A stretch of 64,000 nucleotides of DNA from Achromobacter deleyi (GTDB taxonomy: Bacteria > Pseudomonadota > Gammaproteobacteria > Burkholderiales > Burkholderiaceae_B). Below are positions 1 through 8,065 of the stretch, piece after piece. Every line of letters begins with the position of its first letter. Within the stretch, counting starts at the first letter, position 1. The translations under genes were made by a program, and so were the position numbers. The stretch covers positions 1,488,001-1,552,000 of the forward strand of contig NZ_CP065997.1 of NCBI RefSeq assembly GCF_016127315.1, given 5' to 3'. The notes beneath the pieces were generated by a model, which had not been told where the DNA came from, searched no databases, and worked only from the letters and a program-made list of their open reading frames with translations.

Positions 1-930
1 ACCTACCTGCTGGAAGACGCCAGCGGCGCGCGCGTGCTGCGCAAGCAGCCGCCCGGCACGCTGCTGCCGTCGGCCCACGCCGTCGACCGCGAGTACCGCG
101 TCATGGCCGCGCTGGCCGGCACCGCCGTGCCCGTGCCGGCCATGCTGCACTACTGCGCCGATCCCGCCATCATCGGCACGCCGTTCTACCTGATGAGCTA
201 CGCCCGCGGCCGCGTGTTCATGGACCCGGCGCTGCCGGGCCTGGCGCCCGGCGAACGCGCCGCGCTGTATGCCGAGACCGGCCGCGTGCTGGCCGCGCTG
301 CACGCGGTGGAGCCGGCTGCCGTCGGGCTGACGGACTACGGCAAGGCCGGCGACTACTTCGCGCGGCAGGTGGCGCGCTGGACCCGCCAGTACCGCGACA
401 CCGAGACCACATCGATCAGCGCCATGGACGCGCTGATCGACTGGCTGCCACAACACCTGCCGCATGACGACCAGACCCGCCTGGTGCATGGCGACTACCG
501 CATCGACAACCTGGTGTTCGCGCCCGACGCGCCGCGCGCCATCGCGCTGCTGGACTGGGAGCTGTCGACGCTGGGCCATCCGCTGGCGGACCTGGCCTAT
601 CACTGCATGTGCTGGCGCATCCCGCCGGCCTTGTGGCGCGGCATCGCCGGCCTGGACCTGGCGGCGCTGGGCATTCCCGACGAAGCGGATTTCGTGCGCG
701 CCTATTGCGAAGCGCGCGGCATCGCGCCGCCGCCGAATTGGGACTTCTACCTGGCCTACAGCTTCTTTCGCATCGCCGCCATCCTGCAAGGCGTGTACGC
801 CCGCGCCCGCGCCGGCAACGCCGCCGCCACGGATGCGCTCGAGATGGGCGCGCGCGTCGAACCGCTGGCCGCGCTGGGCTGGCAGGCCGCGCAACGCGAG
901 TCCGCACGCCTGGCCGCCGCCGGCCACTAG
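1..930 (+). CDS. Phosphotransferase family protein (APH/ACAD10-like), 5' truncated
   Basis: The reading frame is open from base 1, so the N-terminus lies outside the window and the real start is not visible. The protein has the aminoglycoside-phosphotransferase/choline-kinase fold. The Brenner-type catalytic loop HGDYRIDN lies near 485-508, and the metal-binding segment LDWELSTLGHPLAD follows near 550-590. Its members next to fatty-acid genes are usually annotated as ACAD10-type phosphotransferases rather than drug-resistance enzymes. The stop codon is 9 bases before the start of an acyl-CoA synthetase gene, and that gene's Shine-Dalgarno (GGAG) overlaps the stop. The two are therefore very likely one operon for acyl-CoA metabolism. 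The natural substrate cannot be read from the sequence. Confidence 0.85.
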   Translation, partial: TYLLEDASGARVLRKQPPGTLLPSAHAVDREYRVMAALAGTAVPVPAMLHYCADPAIIGTPFYLMSYARGRVFMDPALPGLAPGERAALYAETGRVLAALHAVEPAAVGLTDYGKAGDYFARQVARWTRQYRDTETTSISAMDALIDWLPQHLPHDDQTRLVHGDYRIDNLVFAPDAPRAIALLDWELSTLGHPLADLAYHCMCWRIPPALWRGIAGLDLAALGIPDEADFVRAYCEARGIAPPPNWDFYLAYSFFRIAAILQGVYARARAGNAAATDALEMGARVEPLAALGWQAAQRESARLAAAGH

Positions 931-939
931 GAGCGCATC

Positions 940-2583
940 ATGCCCCCACCGTCCGCCGACGCGCTGCCGCGCAACGCCGCCAACCACCAGCCGCTGACGC
1001 CGCTGGGCTTCCTGCAATGGGCCGCCGCCGTCTACCCGGAACGCGCTGCGCTGCTGCACGGCGACCGCAGCCAAAGCTGGCGCGTCACCGACCAACGCTG
1101 CCGCCGCATGGCAGCGGCGCTCACCGCCTGGGGCGTGCGTCGTGGCGACGTGGTGGCGGTGCTCGCGCCCAACACGCCGGCCCTGTACGAAGCGCACTTC
1201 GGCGTGCCGATGGCCGGCGCGGTGCTGAACGCGCTCAACACCCGTCTGGACGCGCGCACGCTGGCGTTCATCCTGCAACACGGCGGCGCCACCGTGCTGC
1301 TCTACGACAGCGAATACGCCGCCCTGGTGCGCGAGGTGCTGGGCCACCTGCGCACGCCACCGCGCACCGTGCGCATCGAGGACAGCGAATACGCCGGCCC
1401 GCACGGCGACCTGGGCGACGCGGAATACGAAGCCTGGCTCGCCGCGCAACCCGCCGACGCCCCCTGGCAAGAGCCGCAAGACGAATGGGACAACCTCTGC
1501 CTGAACTACACCTCGGGCACCACCGGCAACCCCAAGGGTGTGCTCTACCACCATCGCGGCGCCTACCTCAACGCCACCGGCAACGTCCTGGCCTGCGGCA
1601 TGCCGCCGCACGCGGTCTACCTGTGGACGCTGCCCATGTTCCACTGCAACGGCTGGTGCTTCCCGTGGACCATGGCGGCGCTGGCCGGCACCAACGTCTG
1701 CCTGCGGCGCGTGGAGCCGGCCGCCATCTTCGAGGCCATCCGCCGCCACCGGGTCGGCTTCTTCTGCGCCGCCCCGGTGGTGCTGAACATGCTGGTCAAC
1801 GCCCCCGCCGAGGTCCGCCACCGCGCCACGCACCGCGTGCAGGCCATGACCGGCGGCGCCGCGCCGCCCGCCGCCATCATCGAAGCGATGGAACAGCTGG
1901 GCGTGGGCGTCACGCACCTGTACGGCCTGACCGAGACCTACGGCCCGTCGATCAGCTGCGCCTGGCACGACGAATGGGACGACCGCCCCCTGGCCGAGCG
2001 CGCTGCGCTCAAGGCCCGCATCGGCGTGCGCAAGCTCAACGTCGAAGCGGTGCGGGTGATGGACGCCGACCTGCGCCCCGTGCCGGCCGACGGCGCCACG
2101 CTGGGCGAGATCATGCTGCGAGGCAATACGCTGATGAAGGGCTACCTGCACAACCCGGACGCCACCGCCGAGGCCTTCGCCGGCGGCTGGTTCCATTCCG
2201 GCGACCTGGCGGTGGTGCATCCCGACGGCTACATCGAGATCAAGGACCGCGCCAAGGACATCATCATCTCGGGCGGCGAGAACATCTCGACCGTGGAAAT
2301 CGAAAGCGTGCTGTACCGCCACCCCGACGTGCTGGAGGCCGCCGTGGTGGCGCGTCCGGACGCGGTGTGGGGCGAAACGCCGTGCGCCTTCGTCACGCTG
2401 AAAGAGGGCGCGGCGTGCGGCGCCGACGACCTGATCGCCTATTGCCGCGAACACCTGGCGCGCTTCAAGACGCCGCGCACCGTGGTGTTCGGCGCCTTGC
2501 CCAAGACCTCGACCGGCAAGATCCAGAAATTCGTGCTGCGCGAGCAGGCGGCGGCGCTGGCGGATCGCGATCCGCCGGATTGA
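940..2583 (+). CDS. Acyl-CoA synthetase (AMP-binding, ANL superfamily)
   Basis: A 547-residue adenylate-forming enzyme that activates a carboxylic acid with ATP and transfers it to CoA. The phosphate-binding loop YTSGTTGNPKGV is at residues 190-201, the A5 motif YGLTETYG follows in mid-protein, and the hinge reads DRAKDIIISGGENIS. The C-terminal catalytic lysine is in LPKTSTGKIQK (Lys527). Length and motif order match medium/long-chain acyl-CoA ligases of the AlkK/FadD3 type. ATG 940 is chosen because GGAG lies 7-11 bases upstream, on the stop codon of the preceding phosphotransferase gene. Chain-length preference cannot be read from the sequence. Pairing with an ACAD10-like phosphotransferase suggests unusual or branched acyl substrates, which is inference. 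Confidence 0.93.
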   Translation: MPPPSADALPRNAANHQPLTPLGFLQWAAAVYPERAALLHGDRSQSWRVTDQRCRRMAAALTAWGVRRGDVVAVLAPNTPALYEAHFGVPMAGAVLNALNTRLDARTLAFILQHGGATVLLYDSEYAALVREVLGHLRTPPRTVRIEDSEYAGPHGDLGDAEYEAWLAAQPADAPWQEPQDEWDNLCLNYTSGTTGNPKGVLYHHRGAYLNATGNVLACGMPPHAVYLWTLPMFHCNGWCFPWTMAALAGTNVCLRRVEPAAIFEAIRRHRVGFFCAAPVVLNMLVNAPAEVRHRATHRVQAMTGGAAPPAAIIEAMEQLGVGVTHLYGLTETYGPSISCAWHDEWDDRPLAERAALKARIGVRKLNVEAVRVMDADLRPVPADGATLGEIMLRGNTLMKGYLHNPDATAEAFAGGWFHSGDLAVVHPDGYIEIKDRAKDIIISGGENISTVEIESVLYRHPDVLEAAVVARPDAVWGETPCAFVTLKEGAACGADDLIAYCREHLARFKTPRTVVFGALPKTSTGKIQKFVLREQAAALADRDPPD

Positions 2584-2634
2584 AGCGCGCGGCCCGGTGT
2601 GTGTCGCCCGCCCGGGCCTGGCCACAGCATCACG

Positions 2635-3696
2635 CTAGTCGCATTGGTACGTGACACGCGCCAGATCGAACCGGCGCGCCGTGAGATCCTGCTCGCGCAT
2701 CAGCACGTAGTAGGCACCGGGCTGCGGAATGCCGGCATGCGGATCCGCGCCGATCTGCAACACCAGCCGCCAGTCCCGCGCCCCCGGCAGCAAGGCCTGC
2801 GCGGCTTCGCTGCGCCAGACCTCGCTGCCGCCGCAGTCCAGACCATGCGACACCAGCTGACAGGTCGCCTGCATGCCGTTCTGCAAGGACTGCGGATGGC
2901 CGCCAAGCTGATGATTGTCGCGGCCGTCCATGTCGGGCGTCCCGAACTGCGAGCGCCAATCCTGGTAGCTGTCGTAGAGATCGTCGTCGTCCCGCTTGAA
3001 CGCGTCCCAGCCCGCATCATCCACGCCGATCGGCGTCAACACGGTGCGCGCCGCCACCGGCGCGCCCGGAAACACGCAGGTCCATTCCTCATCCGACAAC
3101 GCGACGAGCTGCGCGGGCGCCGGCGCCCGCGCCAGCATCCCGGCGGGCGTGCTGTCCCACAGCACGCGCCAGCCCACTGAAGCCGCGGGCGCGAAACTCT
3201 CCGCCTGCTCCAGAAAGTCGTAGAACACCAGCAGACGGCCCTCGCGCGGCAACGCGGCGTCGAATCCCGGCGCGCCCGACAGGGTGGCCAGATCGAATTG
3301 GCCCAGGAAGGTCAGCGGAAACGTCGTCTCCACCGCATCCGCCCGGGCGCGGGCGTCGGCGCTGAAACGTTCGCCCTGCGCCGGCGTCATCCATGATCCC
3401 TTTTTCTTTGAGTCCGCCAGCAGGCGGTCGGCTTCCTTGCGATGGCCAGCCGCGCGCTCGCGCGCGTCCGGATAGGCGGGGCGCGTGGGCCAGGCCATGC
3501 CGGCCGGCAGATCGGGGCGTCCGCCGATCTTGCTCGCGCCCAGGGGAATCGCATCCTCATCGCTGGCGGTGGTCGCCAGCGCCAGCGCGGGACGCGCCTG
3601 TTCCAGCAGCCGGGCGATCACCCCGGCAGGCAAATCGGTGGCGTCGAGCGAGCGACGCAGGGCATCCTGGTCCGAAGGGAACGGGGTGATATCCAT
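2635..3696 (-). CDS. DUF1963 (YwqG-like) protein
   Basis: A 353-residue cytosolic protein of the YwqG/DUF1963 family. Family features seen are an early segment LGASKIGGRPDLPAGMAWP, the central LTFLGQFDLATL and GRLLVFYDF strands, the stretch HQLGGHPQSLQNGMQ, and a C-terminal LVLQIGADPHAGI. The frame is open upstream to 3771, but ATG 3696 is preferred because AGAAGGA sits 7 bases before it. The family has no settled biochemical role. It is tail-to-tail with the acyl-CoA synthetase gene, so it is its own transcription unit. Confidence 0.85.
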   Translation of the reverse strand: MDITPFPSDQDALRRSLDATDLPAGVIARLLEQARPALALATTASDEDAIPLGASKIGGRPDLPAGMAWPTRPAYPDARERAAGHRKEADRLLADSKKKGSWMTPAQGERFSADARARADAVETTFPLTFLGQFDLATLSGAPGFDAALPREGRLLVFYDFLEQAESFAPAASVGWRVLWDSTPAGMLARAPAPAQLVALSDEEWTCVFPGAPVAARTVLTPIGVDDAGWDAFKRDDDDLYDSYQDWRSQFGTPDMDGRDNHQLGGHPQSLQNGMQATCQLVSHGLDCGGSEVWRSEAAQALLPGARDWRLVLQIGADPHAGIPQPGAYYVLMREQDLTARRFDLARVTYQCD

Positions 3697-4024
3697 CGGC
3701 GAATCCTTCTGCGGTGACGCGGCGGTGGGCCCTCGGCCCGAAAGCGCCATTCTAGGAGGAAGCGGTGGCACGGGTGGGGCGGATCAGACGGGCAGGTAAG
3801 GGGGAACGTCGGAATCGCCGCGAATCTTGCAGTCCGACACAATTGGCAAATAGTTGTCCGGCGCATGCCACCCGGCCCCACTAACATGGCGCCGCACGAG
3901 GCGACATCCCGCCAGCGGGACCGCGGACGATGCCAGGCCAGCGCCTGGGCGACAACGGTTCCCTCTCGAGACAGACGAACACGTGGCTCTTTTACCGGAA
4001 GCCCACCACAAGATTGTCCAACCG
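3697..4024. promoter_or_regulatory. Divergent intergenic region, 328 bp
   Basis: This separates the minus-strand DUF1963 gene from the plus-strand exported-protein gene, so it must carry promoters for both. It turns locally AT-richer around 3830-3860, where a promoter for the plus-strand gene is most likely. I see no convincing operator, no RNA gene and no credible small coding frame. The frames present are short and read through both flanking genes out of register. Confidence 0.4.
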
Positions 4025-4942
4025 ATGACATCCATGCAGAAAGCCCGCTCCACGTCCCCCTCCCGCGGCCAGCCGCTGCGCACGGCCATCGCCACGCTCC
4101 TGGTGTCCGCCCTGGCCGCCGCGTTCAGCCCGGCCGTCCTCGCCGCCGAGCCCGCCGCCACCGCGCCGCGCCTGGACGCCGCCCAGGGCGCCGCCACCAC
4201 AGTGACGCCGCCCGACGCGGCCACCGTGCTCTATTACATCTACCAGATCGACGGCAAGGGCGCCGACTCGTACGAAGTGGCCAACGGCAGCGTCGCCACC
4301 TACTGGTTCGGCCACGCCTTCGAACTGGGCGGCACGCAGTACTTCACCGGCTTCGCCTGGGACACCCGCGAGAAATACGGCAAGCCCGGCGAGGACGAGG
4401 TCGGCCCGGAAACCCAGGTCAACCTGGCCGAGTCCACCTTCACCCTGACCGGCTCCACCGCCGAGCGCCCCTGGCAATTCCGCGGCATGGAGCACACCAT
4501 CGGCATGTTCGGCGCCTACGAACGGCCCGAGGCCATCGACACCCGCCGCAAGCCGGTCGAATACCGCACGCCCGCCGGCAAGCTGGTGCTGGCGGTGCCC
4601 ACGCAAGGCTTCGACAACGGCACCAGCTTCGAGGGCTACGCGCTGTTCGTCTTCAACATCGGCCCGCGCGATGACATCAAGGAAAACGTCTGGAGCTACG
4701 TCGGCAGCATCATCACGGGCGACGACAACAGCGCCGCCTGCGCCGACGGCGACGTCATGCCGTGCGTGTCCAAGACCGGCAAGCTGGCCTTCGTCGCCCA
4801 GAGCGGTAGCGACATGCCGCGCCTGACCGTCACGCCCAGCGGCACCGAGATTTCGGGCCCCGGCAAGACGCGCCAGGTCGGCGCCGCCGACATGGCCACC
4901 TACGTCTACGACACGGCCAGCAAGAAGTACGCCGAGAAGTAG
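4025..4942 (+). CDS. Exported protein of unknown function
   Basis: 305 residues from ATG 4025; ATG 4034 is an equally possible start. A Sec signal peptide is clear: basic residues near the N-terminus, a hydrophobic stretch ending in AVLA, and a likely cut before AEPAATAP at about residue 40. The mature part is acidic and soluble, with many aromatic and Gly residues in strand-like spacing. It has one cysteine pair, CADGDVMPC, near 4740-4766, which could form a disulphide in the periplasm. I recognise no family. It is monocistronic, with 147 bases to the next gene. Confidence 0.75.
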   Translation: MTSMQKARSTSPSRGQPLRTAIATLLVSALAAAFSPAVLAAEPAATAPRLDAAQGAATTVTPPDAATVLYYIYQIDGKGADSYEVANGSVATYWFGHAFELGGTQYFTGFAWDTREKYGKPGEDEVGPETQVNLAESTFTLTGSTAERPWQFRGMEHTIGMFGAYERPEAIDTRRKPVEYRTPAGKLVLAVPTQGFDNGTSFEGYALFVFNIGPRDDIKENVWSYVGSIITGDDNSAACADGDVMPCVSKTGKLAFVAQSGSDMPRLTVTPSGTEISGPGKTRQVGAADMATYVYDTASKKYAEK

Positions 4943-5089
4943 GGCGCCACCGCGCGGGGCCCAAGCACCCGCCCGACAGCGGCGGACGCCGGCGGCGAAC
5001 AGGCGCCGGCACAGCGGGCGCCGACGGCAAACCGGCCCTCGCCAGCGGCTACACTGGCGGGTCGTGCAGTCCCCTTTCCGGAGCGGAAC

Positions 5090-5665
5090 ATGACCTCCCA
5101 GCCCCTGGCTATCACTCCGGCGCGCAGCGCCCTGCTGGTCATGCACTACCAGACCGACATCATGGACCTGTTCCCGTCGGTCGCCCCCACGCTGCTCGCC
5201 AACACGCGGCGGCTGTGCGACGCCGCCCGGCAGGCCGGCGTCGCCGTCTATTTCGCCAAGCTCCATTTCAGCCCGGGCTATCCGGAAGTCAGCCCGCTCA
5301 ACAAAAACGGGCAGGGCATCCGGCAGCTGGGCCGCTTCGTGCACGACCAGGTCTCGCCCGAGCTCGGCCGGCGCGACGACGAACCCATCATCCTAGCCCA
5401 CCGCGCCAGCGTCTTCTTCGGCACCGACCTGCAGCCGCGGCTGTCGGCCCAGGGCATCGACACGCTGATCATGGTCGGCGTCGCGTCCACCGGCGTCATG
5501 CTGTCGTCCATCGCCCATGCCAGCGACGCCGACTACCGCCTCCTGACCGTCAAGGACTGCTGCTACGATCCCGACCCGATCGTGCACGAACACCTGTTCG
5601 CCACCGCCTTCGAATCGCGCACCACGGTGCTGTCGCTGGACGACGCCCTGGCGCTGCTGACCTGA
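5090..5665 (+). CDS. Isochorismatase-fold (cysteine hydrolase family) protein
   Basis: 191 residues with the isochorismatase/nicotinamidase fold. It has an N-terminal LLVMHYQTDIM strand, HRASVFFGTDL in the middle, and the late GVASTGVMLSS loop followed by DADYRLLTVKDCC. In nicotinamidases and most relatives that loop reads G-C, and the cysteine is the nucleophile; here the position is Val. The usual Asp of the first strand is also replaced (MHYQTD). The protein may therefore not use the Asp-Lys-Cys mechanism and could act like the Cys-less PhzD-type isochorismatases or as a non-hydrolytic member. GAGCGGAAC lies just before ATG 5090. It is 19 bases upstream of a LysE-type exporter gene, probably one operon. 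Confidence 0.82.
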   Translation: MTSQPLAITPARSALLVMHYQTDIMDLFPSVAPTLLANTRRLCDAARQAGVAVYFAKLHFSPGYPEVSPLNKNGQGIRQLGRFVHDQVSPELGRRDDEPIILAHRASVFFGTDLQPRLSAQGIDTLIMVGVASTGVMLSSIAHASDADYRLLTVKDCCYDPDPIVHEHLFATAFESRTTVLSLDDALALLT

Positions 5666-5684
5666 CCCTATCCGGACCCCGACC

Positions 5685-6317
5685 ATGCTTGACCCCGCCA
5701 CCCTCGTCCTTTTCAGCGGCGCCTGCGTCGCCCTGGCCATGCCCCCCGGCCCCGACATGCTGCTGATCGCCTCGCGCAGCGCCGCCCAGGGCCGCGCCGC
5801 CGGCTTCGCCTCGCTGGCCGGCATCCAGGCCGGCACCTATTGCCATGCGCTGCTGGCGGCCTTCGGCCTGTCGCAACTGTTCGTGGCGGTGCCCATGGCC
5901 TACGACGTGGTGCGCTTCGCCGGCGCCCTCTACCTGCTGTACCTGGCCGTGCGCACCTTCCGCTCGCGGCCGGTGCAACACATGCCCGACGCCGGCAGGA
6001 CCCGCTCGCCGGTGCGCGAGGTCTTCATGCAGGGCCTGCTGACCAACCTGCTCAACCCCAAGATGGCGCTGTTCGTGCTGGCGCTGTTCCCGCAGTTCAT
6101 CCGGCCGCAGGACGGCTCCGTCGCCGTGCAGATCCTGGTGCTGGCGACCATCCTCAACGTCATTGGCCTGGCCATCAACGGCGCCGTCATCCTCGCCGCG
6201 CACCAGCTCAGCCGGCGCTGGGCCGGCCGCCAGCGCGTGTCGCGCTGGCCGCAGTACGCGCTGGGGTCCGTGTTCCTGGCGCTGGCGCTGCGCCTGGCCA
6301 CCGCCAGCCGCAACTGA
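5685..6317 (+). CDS. LysE/RhtB-family amino acid exporter
   Basis: 210 residues with about six membrane-spanning segments. The family signature is near the N-terminus (LAMPPGPDMLLIASRS, with the PPGPD turn), followed by GRAAGFASLAGIQAG, and mid-protein GLLTNLLNPKMALFVLALFPQF with the NPK motif. LysE/RhtB proteins export amino acids or derivatives across the inner membrane, driven by the proton gradient. The substrate is not predictable from sequence. It follows the isochorismatase-fold gene closely and precedes an unknown gene by 12 bases, which suggests a three-gene operon. Confidence 0.9.
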   Translation: MLDPATLVLFSGACVALAMPPGPDMLLIASRSAAQGRAAGFASLAGIQAGTYCHALLAAFGLSQLFVAVPMAYDVVRFAGALYLLYLAVRTFRSRPVQHMPDAGRTRSPVREVFMQGLLTNLLNPKMALFVLALFPQFIRPQDGSVAVQILVLATILNVIGLAINGAVILAAHQLSRRWAGRQRVSRWPQYALGSVFLALALRLATASRN

Positions 6318-6329
6318 CGCGCACCAGCC

Positions 6330-7031
6330 ATGCAAAAGATCGAAGGCCAGGAATTCCGGATGGCCCTGGACAAGGGCAACACGCATTTCCACGGCCTGCA
6401 CCTGCACGACTGCGCCTTCGACAATTGCAGCCTGTCGATGGTGAAGTATCCACAGCGCATGTCGCGCGTGCAGAACGTGCGCCTGTCGAATTGCCGCGTC
6501 GTGAATTCCGAGATCAAGCCGTGCCTGTTCGAGGACGTGGTGGTCGAGGACCTGTCCACCAACCCCATCCTGCTGGTGTGGGCCTCGTTCTTGCGCCGGG
6601 TCACGCTGAAGGGCAAGATCGGCAAGATCAACTTGAACCTGACGCCCGAAGCGTTCTGCAAAGACGCGGATCGCCTGCGGCAATTCGAGACCGCCCGCGC
6701 CGCGTTCTACGCCGAGACCGACTGGGCGCTGGATATCAGCGAAGCCAAACTGCTGGGACTGCGCTGCGAGGCCGTGCCGCTGCACCTGATCAAGCGCGAT
6801 CCCCAAACGCAGGTGATCCTGGACAAGCGCGGCCGCTATCGAGGCCAACAGGTGTTGGATGCCAGCTTCGCGAAGGCGTTTCCCGTTGCCGACAGCGTGT
6901 TGCGCGGCTTCGATGAATCCGACAAGCCGGCCATGCTGCTGACCGCGTCGATGGGCGCGCCGAAGAAGCGGCGCGATGAAGAGCTGGGCGCAATCCAGGA
7001 ACTGCGCACACTCGGGTTTCTGGAAGATTGA
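6330..7031 (+). CDS. Conserved protein of unknown function with pentapeptide-like N-terminal half
   Basis: 233 residues, no signal peptide or membrane segment. Residues about 15-85 have the short-period pattern of right-handed beta-helices (CAFDNCSLSMV, VRLSNCRVVNSEIKPCLF, EDVVVEDLS), similar to weak pentapeptide repeats. The rest is mixed alpha/beta with a conserved-looking DADRLRQFETARAAFYAE. It begins 12 bases after the LysE exporter gene and is probably co-transcribed. I cannot assign a function. Confidence 0.7.
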   Translation: MQKIEGQEFRMALDKGNTHFHGLHLHDCAFDNCSLSMVKYPQRMSRVQNVRLSNCRVVNSEIKPCLFEDVVVEDLSTNPILLVWASFLRRVTLKGKIGKINLNLTPEAFCKDADRLRQFETARAAFYAETDWALDISEAKLLGLRCEAVPLHLIKRDPQTQVILDKRGRYRGQQVLDASFAKAFPVADSVLRGFDESDKPAMLLTASMGAPKKRRDEELGAIQELRTLGFLED

Positions 7032-7044
7032 ACCGGGCGCCGCG

Positions 7045-7431
7045 TCAGCGCCATAGCCAGTAACCGATCGCCACCACCACCGCCACCCACAACGCCACGA
7101 TCACCACGGCCCCCACCAGACTGCGCGGCTTTTCGCGCTTTGCGTCCATCCACGCGTCCGCCTGGTTGCGGCATTCCTGTAGAACATCGGGCGGCAACAG
7201 CTTGATGGCCAACCAGATCAGGCCCGGCAGCAACAGCACGTCATCCAGATAACCCAGCACCGGGATGAAGTCGGGAATCAGGTCGATCGGGCTGAGGGCG
7301 TAGGCCACCACGAACACGCCAAGCGCCTTGGCGTGCCATGGCGTGCGGGGGTGCTTGCCGGCGAACCACAGGGTCAGGCCGTCGCGCTTGATGCGTCTGG
7401 CCCAGGTTTTGAGGCGGTCGCGGGTTGGCAT
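7045..7431 (-). CDS. YkvA family (DUF1232) membrane protein
   Basis: 128 residues from ATG 7431. The frame is open further upstream, but family members start close to the MPTRDRLKTWARRIKRDG region. The DUF1232 hallmark is VVAYALSPIDLIPDFIPVLG followed by YLDDVLLLPG, and a second hydrophobic segment is at the C-terminus (VVIVALWVAVVVAIGYWLW). These are small inner-membrane proteins of unknown function. It is convergent with the preceding gene, with 13 bases between their stops. Confidence 0.88.
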   Translation of the reverse strand: MPTRDRLKTWARRIKRDGLTLWFAGKHPRTPWHAKALGVFVVAYALSPIDLIPDFIPVLGYLDDVLLLPGLIWLAIKLLPPDVLQECRNQADAWMDAKREKPRSLVGAVVIVALWVAVVVAIGYWLWR

Positions 7432-7732
7432 GGAGCACGGGGTAGAGGCAGCGGGGATGGATTCCAGATTGAACCCGTGACTTGGCTTCAGCGCAATCGC
7501 CCGCTGAATCCGCATCCGCTTTCATCGCGTGCTTTGACGCCCCGATAGGGGGGGCGATACCTTGGGCAATCGCCGGATGATGACCGCGACGCGTCTTTCC
7601 GGGGCAGCCAAGGCACGCGCCAGGACGTCGCCGAACATCTTGCGAATGGCGGTATTCGTATCGATCGCGCCCACCTTCGCGTACAAGCGACCGCAGGTGG
7701 GGATCGCACCAGTACGAACCCAGCGTCGTTCA
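7432..7732. other. Gap of about 300 bases, no gene assigned
   Basis: Lies between the YkvA-type gene and the downstream end of the CDI-like locus. A minus-strand frame (7522-7818) runs through it into the immunity gene in the wrong register. Its 7530-7700 part (GAIDTNTAIRKMFGDVLARAL) looks protein-like and could be the remnant of a lost gene, but I cannot identify it. A run of seven G residues lies near 7547-7553. Confidence 0.3.
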
Positions 7733-8065
7733 TCACGGCACAAAAAGGCGAACATCATCAAGGGCGTCCTCAACTTGACCGGCCATCTCAGCGTCTTGGA
7801 GGCACTCTCCGAGAGCAAAAACCACCACTTCCTTGTCGAGCTGCCCGTGAATCCTCGCGATGTGTCCGAGACATGTAGCGGCTAGCCTCCTGAGGACTGG
7901 ATTTTCATTGCGGAGGAACGAGAGACATGTATCTTGAGCCCATCTCCAGTCAGGCGAGCCAAATGCGATTGAAACCAATGCCTCACAAATGACATTGACG
8001 TCAGCCGATGCGAGCGCATCTTCTGCGGACGTACGTAGAAAAGGCCTTGGGGATACATATTTCAT
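7733..8065 (-). CDS. Putative immunity protein of the displaced CdiA C-terminal module
   Basis: 110 residues. The evidence is positional: its start overlaps the stop codon of the toxin-bearing frame by 4 bases, the usual arrangement of cdiA-CT/cdiI pairs. The sequence is helical, with HEAT-like pairs such as ADVNVICEALVSIAFGS and ENPVLRRLAATCLGHIARIHG. Alpha-helical-repeat immunity proteins exist in polymorphic toxin systems. It should bind and neutralise the toxin at the C-terminus of the upstream gene in the cytoplasm. GC is lower than in flanking chromosomal genes. I cannot name the immunity family. Confidence 0.7.
   Translation of the reverse strand: MKYVSPRPFLRTSAEDALASADVNVICEALVSIAFGSPDWRWAQDTCLSFLRNENPVLRRLAATCLGHIARIHGQLDKEVVVFALGECLQDAEMAGQVEDALDDVRLFVP

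Noticed and set aside
609..2654. A 681-residue open frame overlapping the acyl-CoA synthetase
   Set aside because: It is Arg/Pro/Gly-rich, has no recognisable motif and runs in another register through a gene with clear ANL motifs. It is a GC-bias shadow.
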